A stretch of DNA of 64,000 nucleotides from Viola odorata (lineage: Eukaryota; Streptophyta; Magnoliopsida; Malpighiales; Violaceae): positions 14,151,893-14,215,892 of the forward strand of contig OY829545.1 of the NCBI GenBank assembly GCA_963691705.1, read 5' to 3'. A model generated the notes under the pieces. That model worked only from the letters and a program-made list of their open reading frames with translations. It was not told the origin of the DNA and did not search any database. Shown here piece by piece: positions 1 through 15,847 of this stretch; position 1 is the stretch's first letter, and every line of letters starts with the position of its first letter. The position numbers were made by a program, and so were the translations under genes.

Positions 1-1733
1 ATACCCTAATTTTAAAATTATCTTAAGATTTATATGGTCACGTCTAAAGTGGCCAGTTATCATTTTAATAGAATTTTTTTTTTGCACATCATCATCTTAT
101 GTATAAAGAGAGAAATAAAAAAATTCCGTGTCATATTTTTTTTTTAAATGTTTACGTTAATAATTGCTAAGGCCTCTTAAAGAGTAATCAAATAAGTCTT
201 AAAATAATTTTGAAATTAGAATATTTTAATAAAATTGGTAAACATAGAGTTCAAATTAAACAAAAAAATGAAACGTATGGGTTGCAATTAATTAAACTAA
301 ACGTAAAACATCAGACAGGGAAATGAGAGAAGGAATAGAAAAGCACGGGTTTCTATTTTTGGTGTTGACTTTTGATAATTTCATCAAAACAATTACTACT
401 AGTTAGTTTTGTGCTACTTCCAAAACGGTACAGTACTACAAAGGGACTGCTTCACGGAACTTTTCAAGATTTTCAAACCCACAGCATTCATTTCTTTTCT
501 TATTGTTTGGGCTAATTTTCGGTATAACTTTTTGTAGTGAGTTTTGCTTTGGATAGACATATTGACGACTTATTGAGCTCTTTTTTTCTTTAAAAAAATT
601 AGACGGACTGAGCTCTAAGATTCAATAAAATCGAGATGTGACATTTCTAAAAATCTACTCCAGATATAAGCTAAACATAATAATATTAGAAATATTGTAA
701 CATTTCTCCCTCACTTTTTCCCCATACTCAGTAAATCTAACTATATCTTACCTAATAAAATACAACATAAGAGAAACTCATGAGAATTTATTTTTGTGTG
801 TGGGTAGAGTCTAACTAGGGATTATTATATAATACTTGTGAGTAATAAAATAAAAACCTGTGATAACTTTATTCATAGTCGAACTCATGAGTAGGGCTGT
901 CAACTGTCCTGGAATTCAAAGATCCGGACTTGGGTCTTTTTTCGAGACCAGGACCAATCCCGGACCCAAAAATCTCTGGTCGGATCGAAGGTCGGGTCTC
1001 GACCCAATAAAATCCGAATCTGATCAGATCTGATCCGACCAGATACATTTTCGGTCAAACTTAAATACCCTTCCGGATGCTTAAAAGACCCCATAAACTA
1101 AATTGATTTTTCAAAACCACCATTTTGGTTAAATTTCCCTTCCAAATGGATGGAACCACATCATTCAAAGTCTAATTAAAAATAAATTCATTTTAACCTT
1201 TTTTTTTATAGAGATGAAATCATTTCACAATGAATTTGTATGTTTGGATTTGCAAAAGAAAAAAACTGATTTCAATTTATTTCATTTATTTGAAATATCT
1301 TCGCATACAAAAGAAAAGACTTACGACTATTAATGTGGTTTAATAAAAACGCTCAGAAGCACCATATTCTAGATGTTTCCATCAAAACTTAGAAACATGT
1401 TTGGTATGTTTTATTTCTTCTTTAAATTCATGGTTATATAGCTTCATCCAACTCTCACCCTCCCCTCTTTCCCTCTTCTTGCTCCCCCACAAATTTCTCT
1501 CCTTACCTTCAAGATTTTTTTTCTCCTCTAATTTTTTTCTTGTTTTAAACTTAATTTCTTGACAATTACACATATGGGTTTTGCTCAATTTGTTGTTTGT
1601 ATATGTATAATATGAGAAAACGTTCTTGTTTTTGGTTTTCTTGAATTGATTTCATGATTTTGTTTTTTTGGCTCAAATATAACTCAAAACTAAAAGCTCT
1701 CGTCTCTTTTCATTTTCCATGGATAAATATTAG
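1..1733. other. AT-rich intergenic spacer
   Basis: No gene is supported here. The stretch is AT-rich with scattered homopolymers. Its only distinct part is a GC-richer patch at about 892-1050 that opens with TAGGGCTGT and contains repeated CCGGAC/GGACC words. That patch resembles one end of the hAT-like element at 51452, but I found no matching second end or target duplication. Short open frames at 900-1094 and 1382-1588 (-) lack any recognisable domain. Confidence 0.6.
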
Positions 1734-1899
1734 GAATTCCAACTGAGGAGACAGGTGTCACACCAAATTGGTACTTATAATTAATTAAAGATCCAAATTA
1801 TAGTAAGATTTATCAAGAAAGAGAGTTTGCATTGAAATTTAAGCATGATTCTTAGCAATTTAATTAATGCAAGAAGGTGGGTCGTCGTGTGGTGGAAGA

Positions 1900-3207
<1,308 letters not shown>

Positions 3208-3528
3208 AGATTCTTTTGATTAATTTGCAAAGCGGATGATTTCAAGGTGGAGAATTGAAGGTGAAACCATAGAAAAACTGGTATTGATGAGAACTCTTTT
3301 TCTTTTGGTTTGTGTGTAAAGGTGATTACAATGACGGTATTGTCCCTCCCACCATATCCATTGACCCTCCCCTATTCTGACAAACTGCTACTTTCATCAA
3401 ACATGTCATTCCTTCTAACATAACTTCATATTGGGGTTACTTTACAAAAATTGGATAGATGAGGAGGAAAGAGAGGTAAAAAGGATGGAAAAAAACCAGA
3501 ACAACAACAACGATCGCGGCGAAACTTC

Positions 3529-6500
3529 CTACAACTTTGACAATTTCTTTGTAAACCACTGCGATAGACGCTTTATCTTGGTCGACATATCAGCACTTTT
3601 GACAAAATAAGATTGTGCATTTTCCAGCATCACATTTACATCATGCTCCACCGCATCCAAATGTCGATAATAGTTGTTTTCTAACCTTAACCGTATAAGT
3701 TGAGGATAAACCGGGACTGGAAACCTGCAAACCACGGAGCACCACAGATCAGTTTCAATTTCTATTTCCTCCTCAACTACATATCCCAATTTCAAACTCT
3801 AGCAGTCTTCTTGATATATTGCTATTCCCGCACATAGATTTTTGTGTTTGAAATGTAAATGTCAAGACAATCCATGGATACACGAAGAAGAAGAGGGAGG
3901 GTCACGAGAACAGGTACCTGTTAAAGAAATCCAACTTAAGAGAGACTTCATTCAATTTTTGGATTCCGAAAAAGTCCTGCAAATTTAGAGAAAATTTAAA
4001 CTATGAGGAAAAACCTATTATGTTGTCTATGAACTGGACTTTTAGAAGTAAATGATTTGGCAACTTTAACAAGGAGTATGTAAAGAAGAGAACCTGATCC
4101 CTGCTTGTTGTCCGCTCTAATTTGGTGAGAGAAGACAGTAGCTTATCTCTCGTCTCAAAATCAATGTGGGGGTGCTCCCATAGAACATACGGATCCTGCA
4201 GTTCCCAAGGACTGTGAAGATGTGGTTTAGGATCAGTTTTGTACTGTATGTGATACCTCTCCCAAGGACTGTCAGGAAAGTCATTTGATTTAGCCTGTGA
4301 GGCAAGAATTCTTCCGTCCCACCAATCACCACTTTCCCCATTCTCATTCTTCCACCACACCCGGCATCTATCCCTGGGGCTCCAGCTTCTACTGATGGCA
4401 GCATCATACCGCGATTTCTCCACAACAAAATCAGAAAAATTGATCAGTTCAGGTAGGGTGAACTTAAATTTTTTACCATATGCGCCAGATACAGGATCTA
4501 CAAATCTAAGTGTGATTTTACAGCAGCTATCTCCAGAACCAGGAACTGTAGCATAATCAAGGTGTTCAACTCTACAGATCTCCACTGCACTAATGTAGCA
4601 TCCAGGAACTGATGCCCAAGGACCTTTCTCCCGTGAGCTATTTGTTTCAATATATTCTTCGTGGCCCTGTAAAAACAAAACAAAAAAGCCAATAAAGAAA
4701 AAATACTAGCAACTTTTTGGAACCGAGTGATTCACAGAAGCAATGAACAAACTTTAAGAAAGGTGAAAAAAATACCTGTCTCAAATATACTACTTCGTCA
4801 CCTAGCTGGGGAATATAACGGTAACCTTCCTCGTGCTTTGACAAGACAAGCCAAGACAGTTTCTGTATGGGATGATTTAATTTACTTCCAGAAGATCTTG
4901 AATCATTACCACACATACCACTTCGCCTATTTCTACCAGATCTTGATCTGACTGCCGTTTTTGAACTAGAGATTCTTTCTTCAAGTAGGACCTCAGAATC
5001 GGCATTTCTTGATTTCCCCACCAATTCATCGCCTAGGCTTGACCAAAAGTTATGGTCCATGACATTATGCTCTCTAGAAGTTGGCTTCATCATCATGGAT
5101 CTTGTTCTGCGCATTGCATCATTATTTTCAGCTTCGGAGAAATTGTCTTCTGAACTATGATAATTGGTTGCATGCGACAGCTTTTCTACTCCAACACTTG
5201 GCTCTTCACATGACATCTCCCTTTTGTGAAAATGTCTAAAAGAGATTGATCTACCAGAACCTTCACCCTTCTCACATACTCCCAAACTTTTCTGCTTCAG
5301 ACAAGAGACATCTTCAGACATTATACCACGTCTATCACTAGCAGAAACATCCATGGCTCTCAAAGGTTTCAGAGTAGTAGAACTTGTTGGGTCCCCAAAA
5401 ATCCCTTTTGTTCTTATTTTTAGCCTTACCTTAGGTGGAGGATTTTCTTTCAATTCCTCAGAAATCATGCCAGTAACTTCGCCTGTTTCCACTGAGTCAT
5501 AATTTCTGAATTTACGCGACACAAACCCATCCTTATCTTCCCCTTCAGGAGTTTCATTGGCGTTGGCTGCGGAAGTACCTTGATGTGATTGGAAGTCACC
5601 TATAGGTAATGACCTATCGTTTTGATCAGCAGGAACAAGATGTTCAATCCTGACACCATTCTTAATCTGTAGTGCATTGACTCCAAACTGTTCCCTATCC
5701 CTGCAAGACATGCCTCCATAAATATGTATTCACCATAAGGAAACATAAAGTAAACATATTGCCATATTCAACGTACCCTAATATGACATCCCCTAATCCG
5801 GAAAGCTTGGGTGTGTGGATCTTGACACCTCTCCATTTGTCTTTTGCCCCAGAACCACCTGCTGATTCATCCATATGATCTTCAACCTTCTTACTGTGTG
5901 CTCGATGAACAATATCAAGTCCATTAGTGTTCTGAGCAAGCTCTTTGCCCAAATCATTAGCAGAAGGTGACGCTGGATCACGGGAGTTTACATTGATCTT
6001 ATCTTCTTCAAGAAATGTTAGAGATGGATTTGTAAAATCAGTGTGATTCCTACCATTGAGTCTGCTGTCCTTTGGAGAGACAGGTTTCTTAGAATCACGT
6101 AATGACAATTTTAAGACTAATTTTTTTCTGTTCACAGGAACTGATTGAGGTTCAGGAGGCTTAGCTATATCCTCGGCCAACATAAGCTTTTCTTCTTCCA
6201 TGTAATTCTCCTGTGCATTTTTCAAGCGTCTGTCTGATTTGGTGCCTTCAATATTTGAATCTTGAAGTCCAGACTCGCTGTTGTACATGTAGTCTTCTGA
6301 GTCATCTTCATCATCACCTTCTGTAGATGTTCCAGTATATTTGGAGAAGATATTTTGAGCATTGCGTGCAGCAACACGCTGAGGTCTCAATGACTTTGCC
6401 TTGGATGACTTCCTCTTAGAGACTTTCCGAGCACCTTTCAGTTTCTTTACTCCATTACTACCTGCCATCGAGTGGTCATGCTCCCCCAAGCTCCTCTTCT

Positions 6501-9500
6501 TGGCACGCCTCCTAGAAGAAGAAATTAACTCACCCTGAAAGGAACAATTTAATTCCATTAAGAAAACAGGAAAGAACAAAATCCTATGCAGTAAGTAGCA
6601 CTTACTTCTGTTTTGTGCTTTCTTCGTCGCGATCTGCGAAGGCTATCTTTCTGACTATGTGCAGCGTCACTGTCCATATCACTGCAATCAGGATCACTGG
6701 GGGAGCTGCAACAGACACTACCTTGCTCACCTTCGGTGGCACATTCTTCAGCACCATTATATTCTGAGTCATTGTCAACACTTATGACTTCCTCTTCCGG
6801 TTGCCAATAAATGTCATCTAGAAACTCTGGTAGCGGCTCAATCATCCTATCTAAATCTTCCAAAGGAGGTAGGTGATAATCCTGGCCTAAACTGAAATCT
6901 GGTCCAACAGCAAATTTTATAGATGAAGGACGCCACTCGACACCAAGTGCACCAAGCCGACGTCGCTGGAACATAGTCTGGTAAGGTTCTGGATATGGGA
7001 TCAGACCTGGAATTTCCCATGAAACATAGTGAATGGACATATGGCAACCAACTAGCATCTGAAATAATCCAATCAAGTACAGAAGCCACAAACATACTTG
7101 AATCACAAAGAGGATCTTCAATGTTCCTTCCATGTGGAACAAGTTGAGTCTCCTGTACCAGATGTGATATTAATCAAACTAATAAATAGAATAGGATATA
7201 AGCCATCAAAAGATCTTTGAACATAAATCAGGTACCCACAGCTAAAAAGAGGCAAAAGCACTAGATAGAAATAAAAATAGCATTTCACATTGTTGCGACA
7301 ACATTAAAATTTCAATAGGATTTCATCAGCAGCAACCTAGCATAACTACCAAACAAAATTTCTAGAAGATGGGAAACAAGTCAGAGATTCCATTACAGGG
7401 CCTCAAACCTTTCAGATAATTATGGTGCATGTACTAAATGTTATCCATCAGTTTGCCACTTTTTCATTCCAACAATGGCCACAAAATACAAGTAAAAGTT
7501 CACCAATAAAGTGATGATTAGTGGGAACTGACCTGATCAAGAACATTTCCAGCAGCATCACGGATAAGGGGGCGATAATCCCCAAGGAAGAACTGTAAAG
7601 AAATATAACAAGCATCATAAACCCAGTTCCGCAAGAGAAAAGAAAGCATGAGCCATCACCAAGAAACTGCATTATCCACACAAATAACAGAAAGAAATCG
7701 AAATTCAAGTACCTGATCATATTTGGCATCCTTTTGAGACTCACCCTGGCCTGTACTAAGCAAGTATATCTGGCCCACATCATCAGAAAGCACAATTGAT
7801 GTCCCATCCCTGTGCAACAGAGAAAAGATGCCTCATCACCAAGAAATCAAAAACCATAACCCAAACACAGAGTGAAAGGAAAGCCGAGGTTTACCAAAAA
7901 CAAAGCATAAGCGGCAAGACAGAGCAAAATAGAAGCACTGCCAAATTACAACTCTAAGGGATTGGTAAAGTTGTCAAGTGCTAAAGGACATCAAACTACT
8001 CAATACAGGCAGCTCAATAAGCGAGAGAACTACATAAGGGATGAGCACAAAATCAAGAACCCATATGGTATATGGAACTAGTTATGTAGTGGTCACTTAC
8101 GGAGAGAACTTCCCATCCACCAGTTTGACACGTCCTATTTGATATGTGCGAATAGGAATGCCTTCCCATATCTAGAGTCAAAATACCCCATAATAACATA
8201 AGCAGTAAAAAAAAAAAAACCTGGAAGCGTGATGCTCATCATTCAACTTAACAACTTTAGAATCGGAAACTTACATCCCAGACTATTGTTTGTCCATCGT
8301 AGCCTGCACTCATAGCTATACGAGGATTGAAAGGATGAACGTCTAAAACATAAGACTGCCAAAAAAATCAACAAAAATATCACCTAAATCTCATGCCCAA
8401 ATTAAAATGAATGAATAAACATATTAAAACAAAGAAAAATCTCAAACTGTGACGAGAACAACTGATGAGAGCAGATAGAATTTTCAGAACCCAAGAAACC
8501 AAAATGTCAAGCACATATGGAATAACAGTTTCTCACTGTGTAGAATTTATCTGAATGTCTAGGAAAATAAGTGTGGAAACAACAATAATGAATGAAGCTC
8601 AGAAGATGCTGAAAGGAATAATGGGGCATTTGGCCTGAGGTAATATAGGATTACCTTGACATCGCAATCCTAAAATCCTAGCTTTCCCTTGTTTAGTACT
8701 CACAAAACTAGGTAATCCTAGGAATTTTAGATTACCTTGGAAAACTATTTTCCTTCAACAAAGTAAAATACAAGGTAAAATGAATACCTCCAAAATAGGT
8801 GGTTTTCTAGAATTCCCTTCACAAGGGAAAATAGACTATATTTTTATGACAAAGCTATCCCTTCACTTTTAAGAAAATGAATGCGCACGGTGTAAAATAA
8901 ATAGGTTGTCATATTTTGGCGGGTATATTTTTCCTTTCCCTCCACTTAATCCCTCCAATTTCGTCCATCTCTGTGTAAAACCAATTATTGTTGTAAGTCG
9001 TAATCTATTTAAAAAAACACAAAAGTTTGACAACGTAGTTGGAAAGAGACTAAACGCATGCCGTTTACGGTTTCATTTTTTTTAGTCAATAGCACTCTGA
9101 AAATTGAAATTCATGTAAACTTGTATAAGGGTATTTTTGACATCAACTAATTGGCATACATAATTTTAATACTAACCAAACAATGGAAAAAAAAATCTCA
9201 TGAATCCTATGGAGTACAACCAAACAAGGCAATCTTTTATTCCTAGCATTCCCTAGATAAAACGCAAGGTAAAATGATTCCCTAGGCAATTCTAAACTCC
9301 CTCAACCAAATGCCCCCTAAGGGATAAAATAAAAATGAGAATGTTGATAGCTATGTTCTTGATTTCATGGATGCTATATTTCAACAGTCAAAATGGATCG
9401 AGAAAAGAACTAAGAAGCTATATAAAGATGACTTCCTAATACCGTATGAACAAAGAATCACTCAACTAGTGATGTGGATTACAGTTATCAAGTCCAATGG

Positions 9501-12500
9501 GAGCAGGATAAAATAATCAATGCAATATTTATCATCATCCATCCACATAGGAACTAAAACAGTCAAGTGAAAACTTACAGATGCTGTGTGACCAGTCAAA
9601 GAATGTACTAAGCTACTATCAGCAGCATTCCAAACACATATTCTGCAATCTGCATGAACAAGATACCATTGAGTGACACCAAAAAATGTAAGAGAAAATA
9701 TATGCAAAACATCTTGAGAACGAGTCAGTTCCAGTCTTGGAGATTTCATAGAAGAATTGATAGTTCATACATCTACTCCATTCACAAGAGGATCCTCAAT
9801 TTCCAATTCAGATTCAGTCTTCAAATCATTGGTCAAGTAGTACGTGAAAAAAGCAGAAACTTAAAAATGTAATGGTTAAGGTAAGGAAAGTAAGAAAACA
9901 TATTTTTCACGTTTTTCAAAACTCTCCAAGAACAAGTACTAACTTTTTTCCAGTTTTCCAACCTGAAGAAAACTGTTTCTGAACGCAAAACTCTGTTTTC
10001 CAGTTCTCTGACTCCATTTTTTTAGGAAACAGATTAATGTTTTCACAGCTAAACCCTTAACTATTAGCTTCCCTGTGATAGATTAGCTATTCAACCCTTA
10101 ATGATCTTCAACATATTTTTTTTCTTGAAAAAAGTACCCATAATAGCTGCAAGCACAAATCTGTTATCCAGGCTCCACACTATCATATTAACACCACGAG
10201 GGGTCGGAAGAATTCTCTGGCGTGGGCCTCCCCTAGGAGGTTGTGGAGGCAGTGGCGGAGGAGGAACTTTCAGGTGGTATGCCCTTGTCCAACGTGCAGA
10301 TTTTCCCTATGACAACAAAAGGATTATTAGAGAAGGAAAGCAATTTTTTGGCAAAATTTAGTTACTAGATGACAGCATTTCAAACTTCAAAAGGCTTAAG
10401 GCACAAATAATCCAAAGCGATAAGCCATCTCCGAACCACTACTGAAAACAAATAGTTCAAAGGAACTCACGTGGGATCTACGTGACCTTGGAATCCATAT
10501 AATTGCACTACCGTCACGAGAACACGTAACTAAGTTATCATGAGAAAACCTGAGAAAAGGACGTTTAGGCAATAATTGAAAAGAGCAACAAGTTATTGCC
10601 TGAAGAAGATACTACTGACAGAAATTGACAAGGGACATCACTGTAGCTAAAAAGAAGTTATCAACAGACCAGGAATTTTTGAATTTTGTAATGGTTTCCT
10701 CCTTCCAATTGTCAGACAATGAAGATCTTGAAGCCACGGCACAGCCGCTGCAGGATGGAAGCATCATAGTCTGTATGGGCCTATGTACACAACAATAATC
10801 TAGCGAGAAGGATCGATTTACCTGAATTGAACATAATTCACGTCATTCTCATGGCCAGATAATAAATCCATCTCGTGAATTGGTTGTTCTAACTCATCTG
10901 TATTGGATTTACAAGCATTCCAAACCTGAAAATGTTTGGTCAAAAAAAAATAATCAACCTAAAGTTACGGCAATATCAATAGGGAAAATAGTAATGCCTT
11001 GAAAATTTCATTTCAGGTGTACAAAACTAAACACACCCTTGCATAAGTGTCTGAGCTACCAGTGACAAAAACAGTTCCATTCGCATTGAAAGCACAGCAC
11101 AATATCTGATTGCTCTGTATGCTATTACTCGATGAGGGTCCATTATTAGATGGACAGATGCTCTTACCTGCAGAAATTTATCTGTTACAAATTCTGTTGG
11201 TATCGCTAGATACTAACACATATAAATTCTGTTGGCAACAATCTAACCAGTCACAGCATCTGAAGGCTTCGGAACATAAATTCGCAGACTACATTGTGAA
11301 TATCTAGCATCCCAAATTCGACAAGTACCATCATCTGATGACCTACACACATAAATATAAGTTAACCAACAATGGCAGGAGAAATATTAATCATACTTTT
11401 GCGTCTGGACAGTCCCTAGAGGCATCCAAGTACAAACATTTCAGAGTAAACAGCAGAAGAGCCATGATAAAAGAATGGTATAGGTCAACAAAGGATACTA
11501 CTGAAGCAATAGCTGAACTACTCTAAAAATAGAACTTACGATAGAAGCTGGTATAAAGAGCTAGGCCTGGGACTAAATGCAATGGCAGTAACAGCTCCAG
11601 AGTGGCCCTGCAAGACTGAAACTGGCAACCCATCTGGCAAGCGCCACTGTAGCACACCACAAGTGCACTGCTTAGTTATCAGAAAGAGGGAACATAGAAA
11701 ACTTATGGGTAACGCAAGTGAACTTACAACGCGAATGACAAAATCATTGGAGGCCGATGCCACTAGTGCGTTATTTGAACTTACAGCCAAGTCAGTGATG
11801 TCACCCTTCAGAATTAACAATACAGTAAGGGATAAAATTAAAAGCTACATGATCTCCCATATAAAAATAAAAAGAGGCAAAGCTACATTACTTATTAGGG
11901 TACAATGTATTGCAAATACAATATGAACTCACTTCATGCCCTCTGCAGCTAGCCAAGCAAAATGCAGTTTCCATCGACCAAACCTTGACAAGACGATCAT
12001 CTGAACCAGTAATAACACATCTCCCTGACCGATCGAATATTGCTACAGAGATAAGGGTGCAGTATTTCAAAAATCCAATGCCCATTGTGTTTCATCAAAC
12101 AAACTCCAAGCAGATACTTTCTTTCAAAAAAACTATAGAAGCAAGCACATGAAAAGATATAAAACAGATAAATTTCCTAATCACCATATACACAGCTAAT
12201 GCAACTTCATTGCTACTCTATTACATTAAAAAATTATGTATATGGTAACTAAGTTAGTTATTTGGTGGCAGCAACTGATAGACACGCAGTAATCTGGATC
12301 CCCCAAAAACATCAAATACACTAGGCCAAACAAAATGAGGGCTCTCATTCGCATAATAGAAAAAATACCAAAAAAAGAAATTAATTCTGAATTACTACCA
12401 CTAGTAAACTCCACTAGTTTATACCAAAAAAAAACTCCACTAGTTGAGTAAGCTGTTAATTTGTGAGTACAACATATTCTCATACCGCAATAGACAGCAT

Positions 12501-14592
12501 TCCGGTGTCCCCTTAACTTCTTTATGTTCTGCATCTTTTGTACCATAGTTGATGGTTTAGCAATGGCATAACAGGCAGAACGAATGGATGACGCTCGATG
12601 GTGTTTTGCAAACCCCCCTCCAATTTCCCTTAAACTTAGTCCACGCACCTGATCAGCTTGCATATGAGGCCAGCGCAGGTGCTGAGGCAGAGCCTTAACT
12701 TTCTTATGTGCACTCCTATCACCTGCAAAACTGGATTCCTCATCAGGGGTTCCAAGATGGAAACATCAAAATACCCAACTCAATAATTCATAATTAAGAA
12801 AAAAATTGCCACAAGCCTACAAATGAAGAGGACTCCTACATATAGGAAAATAACATAGGTGGAGTGCTGATGATTTGACAGTTTTGTAAGATCTAAGAGT
12901 GGTAGGTTCTTGTGTATGTGCAATAATCACTCAACTCAAATCTCAGTACAACAATGGATCTTTTGTTTGTGAGGGAACAAAAAAGAAGGAAAATAACATG
13001 ACCCTAAACAAGAAAATAAAGCATTTATAAACAATCAAGAGTCAAGAAGGCGGCTCTGCAGTTGCTTCCTGAAGTAAGAAGAGATTTCTCTTCGAGAAAT
13101 CCAAGCAAATTGTTGCACCAAAGATGCTTGTAAAGTATCGATAAAACAGTAGTAAGTAGTGAAAGTCCAATATATAAAACTACTTGAAGTTTCAATAACA
13201 AATTTTAAAATTCCATGAACTTGAAGAATAGTCAATCAATAAGCAAATGAAATCTGCATTGCCCACTGATTGTCAAGTATGCCATCAAGCCCACAAAAGC
13301 TATGCCAATATCATACAGTTGACAAGCAGATTTCTGGCTTCTTAATAATCATAAAAAAAAAACCCAAGACCCAACAACAAAACAACATTTTCCAGTGATG
13401 CCTTGATCTTAAGAGCCCCATCCTTTACTGTTTATCAATGCAAGTAGATGCTATGAAGTTCCAAACACAAACTTAAGCTTAATAAGTTTAGCATTGAACA
13501 AAAGGAAGACTTTTCCTAAGAACCTGAAGGCCACAGTAGAAAGACAACTCTATGCAGCTTATAGTTTAAACTTTCAGGCATGAAGCAACATCATCCACTG
13601 TATAGTGTTACTGATTCTAAAAGGTTTCACCTTAGACTATAGCAGAGCCTAAGATTCATCTAAAAAAATCACCTTATTTAAGAAACTAGTACTATGAAAT
13701 ACCACGCACAATGCAGAAGTGAAAAGGAACCAGATCCCAGTAATGTAGGAGCGTGAGCTGCATTTGGAATTTTCGCTCTCATTGATGTGAAGACATCAGC
13801 TACATTTGAAGCACCATCTCCAATACTCCCAGGAATAGAAGAAGCTGCATACAGTAGCAGTTGCTTCAGAAGCTTTACCAAATGGTCCTTCTCAATATGT
13901 GGATACCTGAGAGTCATACGAACTGCAAATCATAAGCATAATATTCAGATTACCAGTAAATAAAAGTGAATAGGCTCTCTTAATGAGTAAACATGACCTT
14001 TCAATCAACCTAAAATGAAGTGTAGCTGATAATGCTAAAGCGTATATTCCATTAGCATCACCACATTGAGAGCTCTAAAGCAGATCATGTTGTTTAAGGT
14101 GGGAAAGAAAAGGAGAAAGGAAAAAAGTTCTCAAGGTTAGTTATCTTCAGAATCAAAATATTTATCCACCAACATCCAAAGATTAGTAAAGACAGAATAA
14201 GTCATGGACATTATCGACAAACATAACCAAATGGAGCATATGTACCTCTCCGCTAATATATTAAAGCCCAACGGTAGAGAGATGCCATTATTATCATCAT
14301 ACCCACTATGGGCACCACTTCTTGAAAACCAGGCATGATATCTTCTCGGCAGGAGATCATGTTCCAAAAGTTCATTCCATAATTGTCCAAAAGTCCTTTG
14401 GCAAGGCCCAAGAGATAGGAAATGCATAATCAAAAAGTAAACTTCTCTGAGGTCCACATCTAAGTTCTCAACAGCATGAACTTTCTCTTGTTGTTCAGAG
14501 CAAGCCTTCTCTACCACCATGTTCAAAAAATTAATAGGTGGCATACTAATAGAGGAAGCACCAGCAGAAGATGTAAACTTCCCAAAATCCAT
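3529..14592 (-). CDS. BRWD/PHIP-type WD40-repeat and bromodomain protein
   Basis: Large nuclear WD40 and bromodomain protein of the BRWD/WDR9 family (plant homologues such as At5g49430), thought to be a chromatin-binding or CUL4-type adaptor. Exons: 14592-14246, 13906-13731, 12722-12486, 12042-11933, 11805-11728, 11646-11540, 11342-11248, 11167-11037, 10925-10822, 10549-10471, 10306-10138, 9649-9579, 8355-8275, 8171-8101, 7809-7713, 7592-7533, 7152-7098, 7006-6606, 6534-5777, 5700-4776, 4666-4094, 3976-3918, 3724-3529. They sum to 4980 nt (1659 aa), close to the family length as I recall it. An N-terminal helical region (about 50-90) precedes WD40 blades (about 240-670; KLRGHRNAVYC, TGSDDRLVKVW, SGHENDVNYVQF, SLTGHTAS). 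The middle is a charged, probably disordered segment. A bromodomain closes the protein. The bromodomain lacks the usual Asn (reads SYF). The ATG at 14592 follows a leader-intron acceptor at 14607. Confidence 0.93.
8622..9317. mobile_element. TIR element (PIF/Harbinger- or Tourist-like) in a BRWD intron
   Basis: A 696-bp insertion in the intron between the exons at 8355 and 9579. It begins TGGGGCATTTGG and ends CCAAATGCCCCC, an inverted repeat of about 11 bp, and is flanked by TAA on both sides (8619-8621 and 9318-9320). That fits the 3-bp TWA target duplication of PIF/Harbinger elements. Subterminal words such as CCTAGG, AGGTAAT and CTTGGAAAA recur. It has no transposase and is non-autonomous. 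The 3-bp duplication is weak evidence by itself. Confidence 0.65.
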
Positions 14593-15847
14593 TTTTCAGG
14601 TCTAAACTGCAAAGAAAAAAGCTTGGCTCAGTAATTTTTATTACAGTTGCATCCAAATAGAGTGCACAGAAAAATGTAGCTTAACAAAACTTACAGTGAC
14701 AAGAAACAATTAAACATAGTGTTCATTGCCCATCACCTAGGAGGCTTGTCACACCTAACCGAGCGTCGGCCAAAACAGGAATCTCCTTATAGATGCCTAA
14801 TGAGCCCAACAATGAATTATTATTAATAATTAAACCGTGCAGGATTTTTTGAAGTACAAAGTGTCTTCCTAGACCAGTTTTCTATGAGCTATAAACAAGC
14901 CTTCTCCTGTGAATTCTTTGATCGTACATGTAATCTCAGATGTTATACAGGAAGTTCACATTCATCAGGAAATAAAGTCTAAAATGCATTTGAAATGCAT
15001 GGGTATCATTTGTCATTGATGGTAAAGTCTACTTTGAGTCAGACAAGAAAACTAGACCGGTGGACTTGAATGCCTCTTGCAGTAATGTTTTGTAAAGATG
15101 AGGAAAGCGATGGGAATGCAACAGTTAGGCCAAACACAGTGACCACAGCACAAAAAACAATCATTTATAACATTGATCTACATGTAATGATTGGAATCCG
15201 ACAAATATTAGACCCAAAAAAGAAGAAAATAAGAGGCATATTACAGCACAGTCACAGATTTTTCGATGAAATCTTACATTCAAACCCTTTCCTCATATAT
15301 TTTAACTGAGTGAGATTCTACATATCATAAATAAGAATGACTGTTATTGCACTCAAAGGACGTATAACGATGAGAAATAATATGTGCTCAAATTTGAATG
15401 GATGCAGAAGGCCAGAATGAACCTATCTTCATGTAGACTTATTTTACATTTTATTGGGATAGAAAAATATTATTTTCTTTTAATAAAGTTTCTTATTCAT
15501 ATAAAAGAAAAAAATTCTTCAAATTCATATTTATAAATATAGGTTGACCCTTCAGGCAGTGACTTGAGTTTGCTGATCTTTGGGGATTTTAATTTTACAT
15601 GTAAATAGTTCCAAATCAACAGTAAGGTAGAAATTAACAAAAAAGGAAAATAGAGACAAAAATGTCAGATTCTCATCAAATCCATGTTCAATTAGCAAAT
15701 CAAAATTCACAATTTCCTGTCTAGAAGTTCACGATTATTACCCACTGTCACTGAATAGCACATATAACAGCATCAAAAGTCAGGTTCACCTTACTTGATA
15801 TCTACAAACTCTGGTCTTATACACATGATTTCCCTCTCTTTCCTTTT

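Noticed and set aside
892..1090. Possible hAT element starting TAGGGCTGT
   Set aside because: Only one end resembles the hAT terminus at 51452; no inverted second end or 8-bp duplication was found.
6847..7095. Alternative exon reading that runs straight through 7007-7097 of the BRWD gene
   Set aside because: Reading through shifts the frame. A GTATGT donor at 7098/7097 and TTCCAG acceptor before 7006 restore the join DSS|LIPYPEPYQ, and the total length stays divisible by three.
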